DNA of 64,000 nucleotides, from the NCBI RefSeq assembly GCF_030684185.1, contig NZ_JAUXOY010000030.1, positions 180,237 through 244,236 of the forward strand, in the 5' to 3' direction. The notes beneath the pieces are model-generated. The model worked only from the letters and a program-made list of their open reading frames with translations. It was not told the DNA's origin and searched no databases. Below are positions 11,368 to 19,943 of the stretch, piece after piece (within the stretch, counting starts at the first letter, position 1; each line of letters starts with the position of its first letter). The DNA is from Methylotenera sp. GTDB taxonomy: Bacteria > Pseudomonadota > Gammaproteobacteria > Burkholderiales > Methylophilaceae. The position numbers and the translations under genes are program-made.

Positions 11368-12432
11368 ATGAATCAATTAAAAAATGACACGTTCTTAAAA
11401 GCGCTTATGCGTCAACCTACGGATTACACGCCCGTGTGGATGATGCGTCAAGCAGGACGCTATTTGCCTGAATATCGAGAAAGCCGTAAAACGGCGGGTA
11501 GCTTTTTGCAGTTATGCAAAAATCCGGATTTTGCGACTGAAGTCACCATCCAGCCGTTAGACCGCTACCCATTACTTGACGCTTCCATCTTGTTCTCGGA
11601 TATTTTGACTGTGCCAGATGCCATGGGCTTAGGCTTATATTTTGAAGAAGGTGAAGGCCCAAAATTCGAACGTACTTTGCAACTAGAAGCGGATATTCAA
11701 AAATTAGTCGTACCAGACATGGCTAAATTGCAATATGTGTTTGATGCTGTAAGCAGCATACGTAAAGCACTTGATGGCCGTGTACCGCTGATTGGTTTTT
11801 CAGGCAGCCCTTGGACGTTAGCGACCTACATGGTCGAAGGCAAAGGCGGTACGGATTTTTTAACTATAAAAAAAATGGCCTATGCCCGCCCCGATTTATT
11901 ACACCATATTTTAGAAACTACTGCGCAAACAGTGATTCAATATCTAAACGCACAAATCGCTGCAGGGGCACAAGCGGTGATGATATTTGATTCATGGGGC
12001 GGCGCACTTTCACACAATGCTTACACTGAGTTTTCGCTTAATTACATGCAAAAAATCGTAGCGGGTTTAATTAAAAACAATGATGGATGCAAAGTACCTA
12101 GCATCGTGTTCACCAAAGGCGGCGCATTATGGCTAGAAGCACAAGCTGAGATTGGCGCAGATGCATTAGGGTTAGATTGGACGGTAGATATTGGGCAAGC
12201 ACGACAACGTGTGGGCGATAAAATGGCGCTACAAGGCAACTTAGATCCCGCTATTTTGCTCAGCACACCTGAGGCCATTGAGAAAGAGGTTGCCAGCGTA
12301 CTGGCAAGTTATGGGCATGGTCACGGGCATGTGTTTAACTTAGGCCATGGCATTACACAATGGACGCCACCAGAGAATGCGGCAGCGATGCTAGAGGCGG
12401 TTAGACACCATAGTCAGCAGTATCATCAGTAA
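11368..12432 (+). CDS. hemE: Uroporphyrinogen decarboxylase
   Basis: HemE removes four carboxyl groups from uroporphyrinogen III to give coproporphyrinogen III. The N-terminal signature [16 protein letters not shown] is complete (about residues 21-36) and the second family signature [13 protein letters not shown] is near residue 145. The catalytic Asp lies in [11 protein letters not shown]. It has the normal 354 residues. The ribosome site before the ATG is weak, and an intrinsic terminator stands immediately upstream. The gene ends before a bidirectional terminator shared with the convergent cytochrome b561 gene. Confidence 0.96.
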   Translation: MNQLKNDTFLKALMRQPTDYTPVWMMRQAGRYLPEYRESRKTAGSFLQLCKNPDFATEVTIQPLDRYPLLDASILFSDILTVPDAMGLGLYFEEGEGPKFERTLQLEADIQKLVVPDMAKLQYVFDAVSSIRKALDGRVPLIGFSGSPWTLATYMVEGKGGTDFLTIKKMAYARPDLLHHILETTAQTVIQYLNAQIAAGAQAVMIFDSWGGALSHNAYTEFSLNYMQKIVAGLIKNNDGCKVPSIVFTKGGALWLEAQAEIGADALGLDWTVDIGQARQRVGDKMALQGNLDPAILLSTPEAIEKEVASVLASYGHGHGHVFNLGHGITQWTPPENAAAMLEAVRHHSQQYHQ

Positions 12433-12444
12433 TAAAATTAACAA

Positions 12445-12479
12445 TAAAAAAGCCCGCATCATTTGCGGGCTTTTTTATT
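12445..12479. terminator. Bidirectional terminator hemE / cytochrome b561
   Basis: AAAAAAGCCCGC, a short loop and GCGGGCTTTTTT form a GC-rich stem flanked by A and T runs, so it works in both directions between the two convergent genes. Confidence 0.9.
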
Positions 12480-12489
12480 GTTAGTTCAA

Positions 12490-13089
12490 TTATTTCAATG
12501 ACATGCGTTTCAGCGTGTCATCTTTATCAATAAACTTATGTTTTAACGCACCTGCAATGTGCAGGATGATGAATGCCAAAAATAACATGCCAACAATTTC
12601 GTGCACCTCTTTAAAAAGTTCACGTAAATTTTTATTATCTAGCCCGGCAATGAAATCAAACCCAAACCACATGACACCATATTTGCTGTTAATCGCCATA
12701 ATAAGACCACTAACAGGCACGGCAATCATTAATAAATAAAGTAAATGATGAGTGCCAGTAGCGAGTTTTCTCTCCCATGCCTTGTATGAGGCTAGCATGG
12801 CTGGCGGGCGATGCGTAATGCGCCAAAGCACACGGACTGCAATTAAGGCTAGCAGGGTTACACCGATAGATTTATGCAGATTATAGTAGAATGTTCTAGG
12901 GCTTGCTTCTTCTGCCAGTTGCCAAGTGTAAATGCCTAAGTCAAATAAATCGAAGCCAGTTTGTTTTGCGGCATCTTTCGGGATTTCGCTCATATACCAG
13001 CCGAGTGCAAACATTGCAAAAATACCAAGTGCTATAAGTGTATGTAGAATAATGGCTACTTTTGTATAGCGTGTTGAAGCGTGATTCAT
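12490..13089 (-). CDS. Cytochrome b561 family membrane protein
   Basis: A four-helix membrane dihaem cytochrome that passes electrons between the quinone pool and a periplasmic partner. The start chosen is the ATG at 13089 (MNHASTRYTK...), which has an AGGA site upstream; a longer in-frame start exists but adds an unlikely N-terminus. Membrane segments run near residues 10-33, 70-90, 115-135 and 165-185. Histidines placed for haem binding are in ILHTLIAL, LHKSIGV, THHLLYL and HEIVGM/HIAGALKH. It is divergent from a metallo-beta-lactamase-fold gene that is secreted, which suggests a periplasmic redox role; the substrate cannot be told from sequence. Confidence 0.88.
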   Translation of the reverse strand: MNHASTRYTKVAIILHTLIALGIFAMFALGWYMSEIPKDAAKQTGFDLFDLGIYTWQLAEEASPRTFYYNLHKSIGVTLLALIAVRVLWRITHRPPAMLASYKAWERKLATGTHHLLYLLMIAVPVSGLIMAINSKYGVMWFGFDFIAGLDNKNLRELFKEVHEIVGMLFLAFIILHIAGALKHKFIDKDDTLKRMSLK

Positions 13090-13198
13090 AGTAATATCCT
13101 GAAAGAAATAAATATTATTGTGTGTGATAGGCGTCACAGTCAATAATTGCATAAAGCTGCATCATTCTAATCGGTAACATGCATTTAAGGAATAATTC

Positions 13199-14122
13199 AT
13201 GCGAATTCTAATGATAATCATGAGTATGCTGGTTTTTAGTAGCTGCTCTCACGCTCAAATACATTCAGATAACTTTGCTTTAGAAAGTCTAGGCGATGGT
13301 ATTTATGTGCACCATGGCGTGCATTTAGACATTGATGACGGCTATCACGGTGATATTTGTAATGCTAGCTTTATCGTTGGCAGCAAAGGCGTGGCGGTTA
13401 TTGATACTGGAGGTAGTCTTAAAGTTGGTCAACAGTTGCGTGAGGCAATACGCAAAGTAACGCCTTTGCCAGTGCTCTACGTGATAAATACACATGTGCA
13501 CCCAGACCATATTTACGGTAATGCGGCGTTTTTAGCGGATAAGCCTCAATTTGTTGGCCATGATAAATTAGCGACAACTATGGAGCTGCGTCATGAAGCA
13601 TACGCTAAATTAAATGCAAGGCTATTGGGTGACGATGCCAAAGGCAGTGAGCTTGTAAAGCCTTCAATGACGGTTAAATCAACGCTGGAGTTAGATTTGG
13701 GTGACAGAAAGCTTATGCTGACAGCTCACCCGGTAGCGCATACCAATACGGATGTTTCTGTGATGGAAAGTAAGGCTGGTACATTGTTTGCAGGAGATTT
13801 GTTGTTTATCGAGCGTACGCCAGTGTTAGAGGGCGACATTAAGGGCTTAATAGCCGAAATTGAAAAACTGAAAAGCAGCCCTGCTAAACAGGTTGTACCT
13901 GGGCATGGTCCAGTCACTAAAAATTGGGTTGAAGCGCTAAATAATGCACAACGTTATTTGAACGTGCTTTTAACAGACATACGTGCGAGTATTAAAAAAG
14001 GTGAAAGCATGGAGTCCGCAATGAATACCGCTGCGGCTTCAGAAAAAGATAAATGGGTGTTGTTTGATATTGCTAACAGGCGCAACGTGAATACGATTTA
14101 CCCCGCACTTGAGTGGGAGTAA
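13199..14122 (+). CDS. Exported metallo-beta-lactamase-fold hydrolase
   Basis: A zinc hydrolase of the MBL superfamily with an N-terminal export signal (MRILMIIMSMLVFSSCSHAQ, probable signal peptidase I cleavage after SHA). The zinc motif HVHPDH is near residue 100, and later ligands are in AHPVAHTNTDV (His), FAGDLLF (Asp) and VVPGHGPV (His). The 307-residue length and the sequence pattern recall the 'quinoprotein relay system zinc metallohydrolase' group found beside PQQ-dependent dehydrogenases, but no quinoprotein gene is next to it here. A role in methylotrophic metabolism is therefore inference only. It is divergent from cytochrome b561 and convergent with doxX. Confidence 0.8.
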   Translation: MRILMIIMSMLVFSSCSHAQIHSDNFALESLGDGIYVHHGVHLDIDDGYHGDICNASFIVGSKGVAVIDTGGSLKVGQQLREAIRKVTPLPVLYVINTHVHPDHIYGNAAFLADKPQFVGHDKLATTMELRHEAYAKLNARLLGDDAKGSELVKPSMTVKSTLELDLGDRKLMLTAHPVAHTNTDVSVMESKAGTLFAGDLLFIERTPVLEGDIKGLIAEIEKLKSSPAKQVVPGHGPVTKNWVEALNNAQRYLNVLLTDIRASIKKGESMESAMNTAAASEKDKWVLFDIANRRNVNTIYPALEWE

Positions 14123-14130
14123 ATCAGAAA

Positions 14131-14161
14131 TAAAAAAGCGGCCTCATGCCGCTTTTTTATT
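14131..14161. terminator. Bidirectional terminator MBL / doxX
   Basis: AAAAAAGCGGC, loop CTCAT, GCCGCTTTTTT: a short GC-rich stem flanked by A and T runs between two convergent genes. Confidence 0.9.
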
Positions 14162-14169
14162 GGAAGATA

Positions 14170-14538
14170 TTATTTTTTGATGTTATCAATACTACATGCA
14201 GTAACAGGATTTAAATAAAGCATGAGCAGGCCACCTGCAATAGCTAAGTATTGCAATACTGGTAAATGTAGTAAAAAAGAAATGATTACGGCATAAATCG
14301 CCATGAATAATGCAAAAAACTTAGTTTTATAACCAAAAAATAAAGCTAAACCACCAACTAACTGCACCAAAATAATCAGTGGCGCAAAAATACTAGCCAA
14401 CCCCAAGCTGCCTAATCCAGCCTGATATTGCGCATAGCCGTCTGGGTTACCAAAAAAGCCGATAATCAGCATGGTAATTTGTAATAAAAAAACTTGAGCG
14501 AGTAAAATGCGGGCAAGAGCCGTTAAATAGCGTTGCAT
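14170..14538 (-). CDS. DoxX family membrane protein
   Basis: A 122-residue protein with four predicted membrane helices, matching the DoxX/YphA family of small inner-membrane proteins. The N-terminal RILLAQVFLLQITMLI and the central LVQLVGGLALFFGYKTKFFALF are typical of the family. Members are linked to quinone-related or sulfur/thiol redox, but the biochemical role is unsettled. It is convergent with the MBL-fold gene through a shared terminator. Confidence 0.8.
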   Translation of the reverse strand: MQRYLTALARILLAQVFLLQITMLIIGFFGNPDGYAQYQAGLGSLGLASIFAPLIILVQLVGGLALFFGYKTKFFALFMAIYAVIISFLLHLPVLQYLAIAGGLLMLYLNPVTACSIDNIKK

Positions 14539-14645
14539 AATTTAACCTTTTATAGTGAAATCAAATAAAAAATAATAGCCAGCATAATGCACTGAACACG
14601 CTAAAATCGCAAGTGTGCACAGACTTTAGACCGAATATCGATGGC

Positions 14646-15089
14646 ATGAAAATTAAACACGTAAATACTCAAAAAGTGACTATTAAACAAGTGACTTGGC
14701 AAGATGCAGAAATTGAACTACGGGCAGTAAGAACGCCAGTATTTATAAATGAGCAGTTCGTTACGCCTGAGTTTGAATGGGATGAAATCGATGCTGATGC
14801 TGTGCATTTTCTCGCAATGTTTGAACACCAGCCTATCGCTTGTTTGCGCATTATCAATTATCAAAAAATTGGTCGTATGGCTGTACTTAAGCATTGGCGT
14901 GGTGCCGGGCTGGGGACAGCTCTATTGCTAGAGGCTATCAAACTCTGCAAAAAGAATGGTAGTAAGATTATTTATTTGTCAGCACAAACGCATGCGATTG
15001 ATTTTTATCAAAAAGCTGGTTTTAGCCAAACTAGCGATGAATATACAGATGTAAATATTCCACATGTGGATATGCAGCTTGATTTATAG
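14646..15089 (+). CDS. GNAT family N-acetyltransferase
   Basis: A small acetyl-CoA-dependent acetyltransferase. The N-terminal half has VRTPVFINEQFV followed by WDEIDADAVHFLA, the pattern of the ElaA/YjdJ-like GNAT group. The acetyl-CoA loop is RGAGLGTALL (R/Q-x-x-G-x-G/A) in the second half, and FYQKAGFSQTSDEY near the end is the usual last strand. The start was placed at the ATG at 14646 (MKIKHVN...); a GTG at 14613 in the same frame would add 11 residues. The acceptor substrate is not predictable. Confidence 0.82.
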   Translation: MKIKHVNTQKVTIKQVTWQDAEIELRAVRTPVFINEQFVTPEFEWDEIDADAVHFLAMFEHQPIACLRIINYQKIGRMAVLKHWRGAGLGTALLLEAIKLCKKNGSKIIYLSAQTHAIDFYQKAGFSQTSDEYTDVNIPHVDMQLDL

Positions 15090-15181
15090 CTGTATTTAAA
15101 TTGTAGTTGCAATTAAATTGAAACCAAGTCTAAGCCTTTGGTAAAATGATGTTTTATTTAACATCAATGAAGAGAAAAATT

Positions 15182-15733
15182 ATGTCAAAAATCGTGTTTA
15201 AAGCTGGTGAAGCAACTGTTTACTCTGAAGGAAAAGACGTGACTGCTGCCATGCCAGAAATCTTAATCGGCAGTGTAGATGGTCCTGTTGGGCAAGCATT
15301 TGCTAACATGATGGCGCAAAGTAAAGGCCACACAGCAATGTTTGCAGTGCGTGACATTAACCAATTAGTGCGCCCAGCTTGCATGATGGTGCCAAAAGTA
15401 ACACTAAAAGGTAGCACCGATGTTGGTTTATTCGGCGGTGTGGTGCAAGCAGGTGTTGCAGATGGTATTTTGGATGCCGTCATTGAAGGCATTATTCCTA
15501 AAGATCAAGTGAATGATTTGTGTATTGTTGCATTATTGTGGATTGATCCAGGTTGTATCGAGCTAGAAAAAGCGGGCACATTAGATAAAGCTGATTTGTA
15601 CAAGAACAACTACGAAGCGATTAAACTAGCGCTTAAACGCGCATTAAACGATGAGCCAACGATTGATGAGTTGATTGCAAACCGTCATAAAATCAAACAT
15701 TGCATGTGGGAAGAAAGCTGGGGCGAGATTTAG
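15182..15733 (+). CDS. Formaldehyde-activating enzyme (Fae) homologue
   Basis: Fae condenses formaldehyde with tetrahydromethanopterin in methylotrophs. This 183-residue protein keeps the Fae core. VGQAFANMM aligns with the ETAFCNGL region, AVIEGIIPKDQVNDLCIV with the AEGIIP motif, and NNYEAIKLALKRALNDEP with the conserved NYEATKLSIQRAVNGEP segment. The histidine that acts as catalytic base in true Fae (His17, in the AHIDLIIG context) is not present: the aligned segment reads AAMPEILIG. It is therefore a paralogue (Fae2/Fae3-like) whose activity is uncertain. The start at 15182 has a GAAGAGA ribosome site; upstream in-frame ATGs lack one. It is strong evidence for a methylotroph. Confidence 0.85.
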   Translation: MSKIVFKAGEATVYSEGKDVTAAMPEILIGSVDGPVGQAFANMMAQSKGHTAMFAVRDINQLVRPACMMVPKVTLKGSTDVGLFGGVVQAGVADGILDAVIEGIIPKDQVNDLCIVALLWIDPGCIELEKAGTLDKADLYKNNYEAIKLALKRALNDEPTIDELIANRHKIKHCMWEESWGEI

Positions 15734-15832
15734 TTTGAGAAATAGCTAACAGAGGGCATTGTGGCCAAATTTTGACAAATTTTATTTTAGATTTGATATG
15801 ATGAAATCTGAGACACGATATTCGGGAGATAT

Positions 15833-16063
15833 ATGGCAGAACAAAATGTATGTATGGAAGCATTCGAGCGGCTTTGCGAAGATGTAAATACTGACCAGAA
15901 GTCTGCCATAAATCAATCGGATTACTGGTTGTTTGAACTGGGATTTAGATCTGCTATTGAAGAGCTCTTATCAATTGCGGATACGGGAATACAGCCTAAA
16001 AAATTCGTGTCACCACGTTTTCAAATGTTGGCAGATAAAATTTTGAACTCACGTCTTCATTAA
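15833..16063 (+). CDS. Small hypothetical protein, 76 residues
   Basis: Family not recognised. A soluble acidic protein with a good ribosome site (GGGAGATAT before the ATG) and its own intrinsic terminator directly after the stop, which support a real gene. A TTGACA at 15771 upstream could be a -35 box, though the best -10 (TATGAT, 15797) is 20 bases away, longer than ideal. There are no membrane segments. The sequence around LFELGFRSAIEELLSIADTGIQPK suggests a small helical fold. Confidence 0.65.
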   Translation: MAEQNVCMEAFERLCEDVNTDQKSAINQSDYWLFELGFRSAIEELLSIADTGIQPKKFVSPRFQMLADKILNSRLH

Positions 16064-16096
16064 ATAAAAAAGCGGCCTAGGCCGCTTTTTTATTGG
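16064..16096. terminator. Bidirectional terminator
   Basis: AAAAAAGCGGCCTAGGCCGCTTTTTT forms a perfect self-complementary stem with flanking A and T runs. It separates the convergent 76-residue gene and the yqj-like operon. Confidence 0.88.
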
Positions 16097-16117
16097 TGCT
16101 TAATTTAATACAAAGAT

Positions 16118-16408
16118 TTAACTTTTGATTAACAACTTGCGAAAATTACGCGCTAGTAAAAATGCTCCCCATCCCCGCTGCAGCCATTTTCCCACACGAG
16201 TAGGGCGCAGTATGCCAAATAAAGCTGCTACACCAATTGCTATAGATGGGCGTTGTTTAACATAACGCGCTATCGATAAGCCGCGATCCGCCAATGATAA
16301 AGTTGAGCGTAAAGGTTCCACCTCTTGAGCTAACGCCGTACGTTGTTCTGCAGCTTGTGATATTAGCTGTTCACGCCGTTGTGATATGAGGGCTAATTTT
16401 TTTTCCAT
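16118..16408 (-). CDS. YqjK-like small protein
   Basis: A 96-residue protein at the end of a three-gene minus-strand set with yqjD- and yqjE-type genes, the position held by yqjK in enterobacteria. It begins with a charged helix (KKLALISQRREQLISQAAEQR), which is the typical YqjK N-terminus, and ends in a basic, weakly hydrophobic stretch. Sequence similarity in this family is low, so the call leans on order. It starts 3 bases after the stop of yqjE. Confidence 0.65.
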   Translation of the reverse strand: MEKKLALISQRREQLISQAAEQRTALAQEVEPLRSTLSLADRGLSIARYVKQRPSIAIGVAALFGILRPTRVGKWLQRGWGAFLLARNFRKLLIKS

Positions 16409-16410
16409 TT

Positions 16411-16779
16411 TTACGAATCGAGATGCTGTTTGTCTTTAGCCAATTCAATTAAGCTTGCCTTAAATAACCTTGGCATAGCCTTCAATGCACGTATTGCAAG
16501 CCCGCAAAGGACTGCACCAGCTACTAGAAAAATGCTTGTTAACAGCCCTAACACTAACAGGCGATGGGTATCCCAAAAAGCAACCACAATAAAAATAGCT
16601 AACAATACTACACCAACGCAAAGGCAAAAAAGTGAGACAAAAGCCATCACCAAAAGCGACATGAGCCGCTCTCTACCCTCCTCTAAATCTGTTGAGAGAA
16701 TATCCAGACGAGTATGCACAACAGCAACCAAAGTTGCCGCCATATTTTTAATGGATACAAATAAACCTTCATCTGCCAT
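16411..16779 (-). CDS. YqjE family (phage holin-like) inner-membrane protein
   Basis: A small membrane protein of the YqjE/DUF1469 family. Two long hydrophobic helices (SLLVMAFVSLFCLCVGVVLLAIFIVVAF and LLVLGLLTSIFLVAGAVLCGLAI) follow a soluble amphipathic N-terminus. The start was placed at the ATG for MADEGLFV (16779); an upstream in-frame start adds six residues. It lies between yqjD- and yqjK-type genes. Its role is unknown; family members are often induced in stationary phase or by stress. Confidence 0.8.
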   Translation of the reverse strand: MADEGLFVSIKNMAATLVAVVHTRLDILSTDLEEGRERLMSLLVMAFVSLFCLCVGVVLLAIFIVVAFWDTHRLLVLGLLTSIFLVAGAVLCGLAIRALKAMPRLFKASLIELAKDKQHLDS

Positions 16780-16804
16780 GTTAGGTTCTTTCCTCAAATC
16801 TAGC

Positions 16805-17140
16805 CTAGCGCCTGCCTATGAGAAGGCCAATCACAAGACCTACACCAGCGGCAACGCCAACAGATGCCCATGGATTTTCGTGCACATACTCATCGGTAGC
16901 TTTAGCGGCTACTTTAGATTTCTCGATTAAAGCATCCTGAGCCTCAGCCATTTTTTCCTTTGCCACAGCAAGTGACTCTTCTGCTCTAGTTCGTAAAGTT
17001 GCAAACGCTTCACCGCCCTGATTGGCTGTCGCCTTAATCAGCGCCTCAGCATCGGCTACTACTACCTTAAAGTCAGCTATTAGCTGTTCTTTGGTAACAT
17101 CAGAAAATTCAGTGCCTGCGGGTAAATTTTTCAAACTCAT
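16805..17140 (-). CDS. YqjD/ElaB family (DUF883) ribosome-associated membrane anchor
   Basis: A 111-residue DUF883 protein. A long helical region rich in Ala, Glu and Lys is followed by VHENPWASVGVAAGVGLVIGLLIGRR, the hallmark C-terminal glycine-zipper membrane anchor of YqjD/ElaB/YgaM. In E. coli these proteins tether ribosomes to the inner membrane in stationary phase. It is the first gene of the minus-strand set yqjD-yqjE-yqjK, with a GGAGAAACG ribosome site before the ATG. Confidence 0.9.
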   Translation of the reverse strand: MSLKNLPAGTEFSDVTKEQLIADFKVVVADAEALIKATANQGGEAFATLRTRAEESLAVAKEKMAEAQDALIEKSKVAAKATDEYVHENPWASVGVAAGVGLVIGLLIGRR

Positions 17141-17558
17141 TGACGTTTCTCCTTGTAGTTTAGTCGTAATACTATGATTGCGCTAATGATGCAAAAAAAC
17201 AAGCCCTGCTAAAATAAAATGCGAATTTTTAAATTAGAGTTGCCTATTCATTCATTACATTTAATCCAGTTCGTTTTGTCTATGTTTTCGTGTCGTTCGA
17301 TATTGATTCATCATACGCTGAATTTTAGTTAATTTATTGATATAGAACAAATAACCATATGAAGGAATATCACTATGGCCGTTAAATCTATTTCATTTTA
17401 GGAGTGTGTATTGACTGCTGAAAAATTCGGCGAAGAAGTATAGTCAATAATATAGTCAAGTCAGATCCAGTAAGGCCTAGAAGGCGAAATGAATTTAGAG
17501 TTAAATGTTATTTAACCAGTACTTGAAAACTACAATTTAAATTTAAAATATGTAATTT
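17141..17558. other. 418-base intergenic stretch with a decayed short ORF
   Basis: No intact gene is seen. On the plus strand a ribosome-like site GAAGGAA precedes ATG 17374. The frame reads MAVKSISF, stop, ECVLTAEKFGEEV, stop, then ends. This looks like a small gene broken by in-frame stops, or chance. The rest is AT-rich and holds no clear terminator or known motif. Confidence 0.35.
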
Positions 17559-18602
17559 TTAAATTGTAGTTTTTCTAGGCAAGCTAAGTAAAGGCGATGC
17601 TTTCACTAGATTTTCTTTGTATGGGTGAGTCGTCTTGTTATAAAGTTTGGTAATTTTTTGTACGTACTTTTGTGTTTCGGCATAGGGAGGGATGCCCTTA
17701 TACTTATTTACCGCACCTTCACCGGCGTTATAGGCGGCAGCCACTAATTGAACATCACCTTTAAAATAAGCAAGCAGCCATTTTAAATATGACAGCCCCC
17801 CCTTGATATTGTCCTCCGCCTTGTATGCGTCTTTTACGCCAAAACGTTCAGCCGTCTCGGGTATCAGTTGCATCAAACCCTGTGCATTTTTTGGTGAGGT
17901 TGCCATCGTATTGAATCTTGATTCCACTGCTATGAAGGTCATTGCCAGATTAACGTCTATATCGTAGCGTGGCGCAAGCTTGTTAACTAGCTTGAGAATA
18001 TTGCCCTGAGCATTGAAAAGTTTCGTTGTTTCAACAGAAATAGATTTTTGTTCAATCTCAGCAGTTTCTGAATTTGGCGCAATTGCCACTGGAGCAGGCG
18101 GATCAGGTAAGAGGCAGGCAAGTAAAGGCGCTTGTGATGACAGGCTAGAAATTGTAGCAAGCGATTCTTTCGCACGGGCATGCCCTTGCTCCGCAGCCAT
18201 AGTAAACAGTTGTCCAGCAATCTGTTCATCTAATGGCACTCCGCGCCCATTGGCATACATCCAGCCTAGTGCATACTGTGCATCGGCATCACCAAATTTT
18301 GCTGCACGGCAATAATCTGCTGCAACCACTGCATAATCTTTAGGCGTGCCTTCGGAATTTTTGAATTTAAATGCCATTGCTACTAACATAGAATTCGGAT
18401 TTTTGAGAGATTTTTTTGTATCTTGCGCACCTAAATTAGGTGCTGCTAACGGCGCAGCTGAATTTTCGGTACTTTTCTGCAATTCGGTTGAAGGCTCACC
18501 AGTTGAGGCTTCAACTTCATTCGCCATAGTATTTGTGCATGCCATTAGCCCTACCAAGATCACTAATGGCTTTATACAAGATAAGTTTAAATAGTTTTTC
18601 AT
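17559..18602 (-). CDS. Lytic transglycosylase with Sel1 repeats
   Basis: A periplasmic murein lytic transglycosylase that cleaves the glycan strand and forms anhydromuropeptides. An N-terminal signal peptide (hydrophobic CIKPLVILVGLMA) is followed by a short Ser/Pro-rich region. A Sel1-type repeat (DADAQYALGWMYANGRGVPLD) and a partial second one lie near residues 90-145. The SLT domain lies near residues 205-330: the catalytic Glu is in AVESRFN, followed by GLMQLIPETAERFGV and YNAGEGAVNKY. At 347 residues it is a compact member. It is on the minus strand with no close operon partner. Confidence 0.88.
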   Translation of the reverse strand: MKNYLNLSCIKPLVILVGLMACTNTMANEVEASTGEPSTELQKSTENSAAPLAAPNLGAQDTKKSLKNPNSMLVAMAFKFKNSEGTPKDYAVVAADYCRAAKFGDADAQYALGWMYANGRGVPLDEQIAGQLFTMAAEQGHARAKESLATISSLSSQAPLLACLLPDPPAPVAIAPNSETAEIEQKSISVETTKLFNAQGNILKLVNKLAPRYDIDVNLAMTFIAVESRFNTMATSPKNAQGLMQLIPETAERFGVKDAYKAEDNIKGGLSYLKWLLAYFKGDVQLVAAAYNAGEGAVNKYKGIPPYAETQKYVQKITKLYNKTTHPYKENLVKASPLLSLPRKTTI

Positions 18603-18823
18603 TGGTATAGTTAGGTCTTTACATTCAATATTTTGTTGATTAGCACAACAAAATATCTATATTTATCAGGATGATAAGTCTATCGGTTTCAGTGCAGGAA
18701 TCAATGACCCGTTTGGGTCATTTGCCTTCAAGTCGTTGACGTTGATTAAACTGCAGCAATAGAAAAATAAAGTAGCTGTAGTTTAAAAAAGTTTAGATGA
18801 ATGGATTTGGCTTAAACACCAAT

Positions 18824-19885
18824 CTAAATGGAGTTTTTATTTTGTAGTAAGTTTAAAATTTTACGTATTGGTGCAGGTATGGCTGCACCGATAGCATCTT
18901 CAACAGCTATCCACATTTTGCCTGGCTCACTAACCTTAGTATCAAGTTTTAATACCTCTAAGGTTTGTGGTTGAATGTGGAGTTTAAAGTGAGTAAAAGT
19001 GTGGCTTAGTATTGGTAGTGTAATGCCAGCTTTTGCGATGATGCCAAATTGATTCAGCACTATTGATTCAACCTGATGGTTAGTTTCAACTTCAGGAAAG
19101 CTCCACAGCCCTCCCCAAATGCCAGTGGGAGGACGTTTTTCCAGCATAACTTGATCGCCACGCAAAAAAATCAACATGGTGATGTTTTTTTCAGGAACCA
19201 CCTTGCGAGGTTTCGGTGTTGGTAATGCATGAACACGCTGCTGTTTGTATGCCTCACAAGTGCCGTTTAAAGGGCACTTGCTGCATTTAGGATTGCTTCT
19301 GGTGCAGATTGTTGCACCCAAGTCCATTAAGCCTTGCGTGTACGCGACTATGCTTTTGTTGGTGGTTTGCTTTGGCAGTAATTTTTCAGCTAACACCCAA
19401 AGTTCTTTTTCAATTTTTGGCGCACTTGGCCAGCCTTCTACAAAAAAATGTCTAGCGAGCACACGTTTTACGTTGCCATCCAAAATGGTTTGCACTTGGT
19501 TGAAGGAGAATGAGGCAATTGCTGCGGCGGTCGAGCGGCCTATGCCAGAAAGCGTTTGAATTGTGTCAAAATCCTGTGGAAATTGTCCGCTATGTTCATC
19601 CATAATGGTTTGTGCAGCATTGTGTAAATTTCGTGCCCTAGAGTAGTAGCCTAGTCCACTCCAATGCTGTAACACGTCATCTTGCGTGGCGCTGGCAAGG
19701 GCGGCTATGGTCGGGAAGCGCACCATGAATTTGCTGTAATAACCAATAACAGCAGATACTTGGGTTTGCTGAAGCATAATTTCGGAAACCCAAATCGCAT
19801 AGGGGTCGGTAGTATTTTGCCATGGCAGATTGTGTCGCCCGTGTTGCTTTTGCCAAACAATCAAGCGGCTGGCAAAGTCAGTCAT
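18824..19885 (-). CDS. mutY: Adenine DNA glycosylase
   Basis: MutY removes adenine mispaired with 8-oxoguanine. The catalytic helix-hairpin-helix domain shows LPWQNTTDPYAIWVSEIMLQQTQV, with the catalytic Glu in SEIMLQQTQV. The HhH LSGIGRSTAAAIASF and the catalytic Asp in TILDGNVKRVLAR follow. The 4Fe-4S cluster is CTRSNPKCSKCPLNGTC. The C-terminal Nudix-like domain that recognises 8-oxoG (about residues 230-345) is present. The length of 353 residues is normal. The gene starts 59 bases before the 3' end of the AsmA-like gene and may share its transcript. Confidence 0.96.
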   Translation of the reverse strand: MTDFASRLIVWQKQHGRHNLPWQNTTDPYAIWVSEIMLQQTQVSAVIGYYSKFMVRFPTIAALASATQDDVLQHWSGLGYYSRARNLHNAAQTIMDEHSGQFPQDFDTIQTLSGIGRSTAAAIASFSFNQVQTILDGNVKRVLARHFFVEGWPSAPKIEKELWVLAEKLLPKQTTNKSIVAYTQGLMDLGATICTRSNPKCSKCPLNGTCEAYKQQRVHALPTPKPRKVVPEKNITMLIFLRGDQVMLEKRPPTGIWGGLWSFPEVETNHQVESIVLNQFGIIAKAGITLPILSHTFTHFKLHIQPQTLEVLKLDTKVSEPGKMWIAVEDAIGAAIPAPIRKILNLLQNKNSI

Positions 19886-19943
19886 ACATAACCCTGACTA
19901 GCCGCAAGTGATGCTGGTAAATACTATACGCATCATTAGATAC

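Noticed and set aside
15771..15802. TTGACA ... TATGAT promoter before the 76-residue gene
   Set aside because: The spacer is 20 bases, longer than the usual 16-18, so it was mentioned in the gene entry but not marked as a promoter.
16430..16930. 166-codon plus-strand frame across yqjE and yqjD
   Set aside because: Antisense to two recognisable genes with a normal order; no ribosome site or family pattern.
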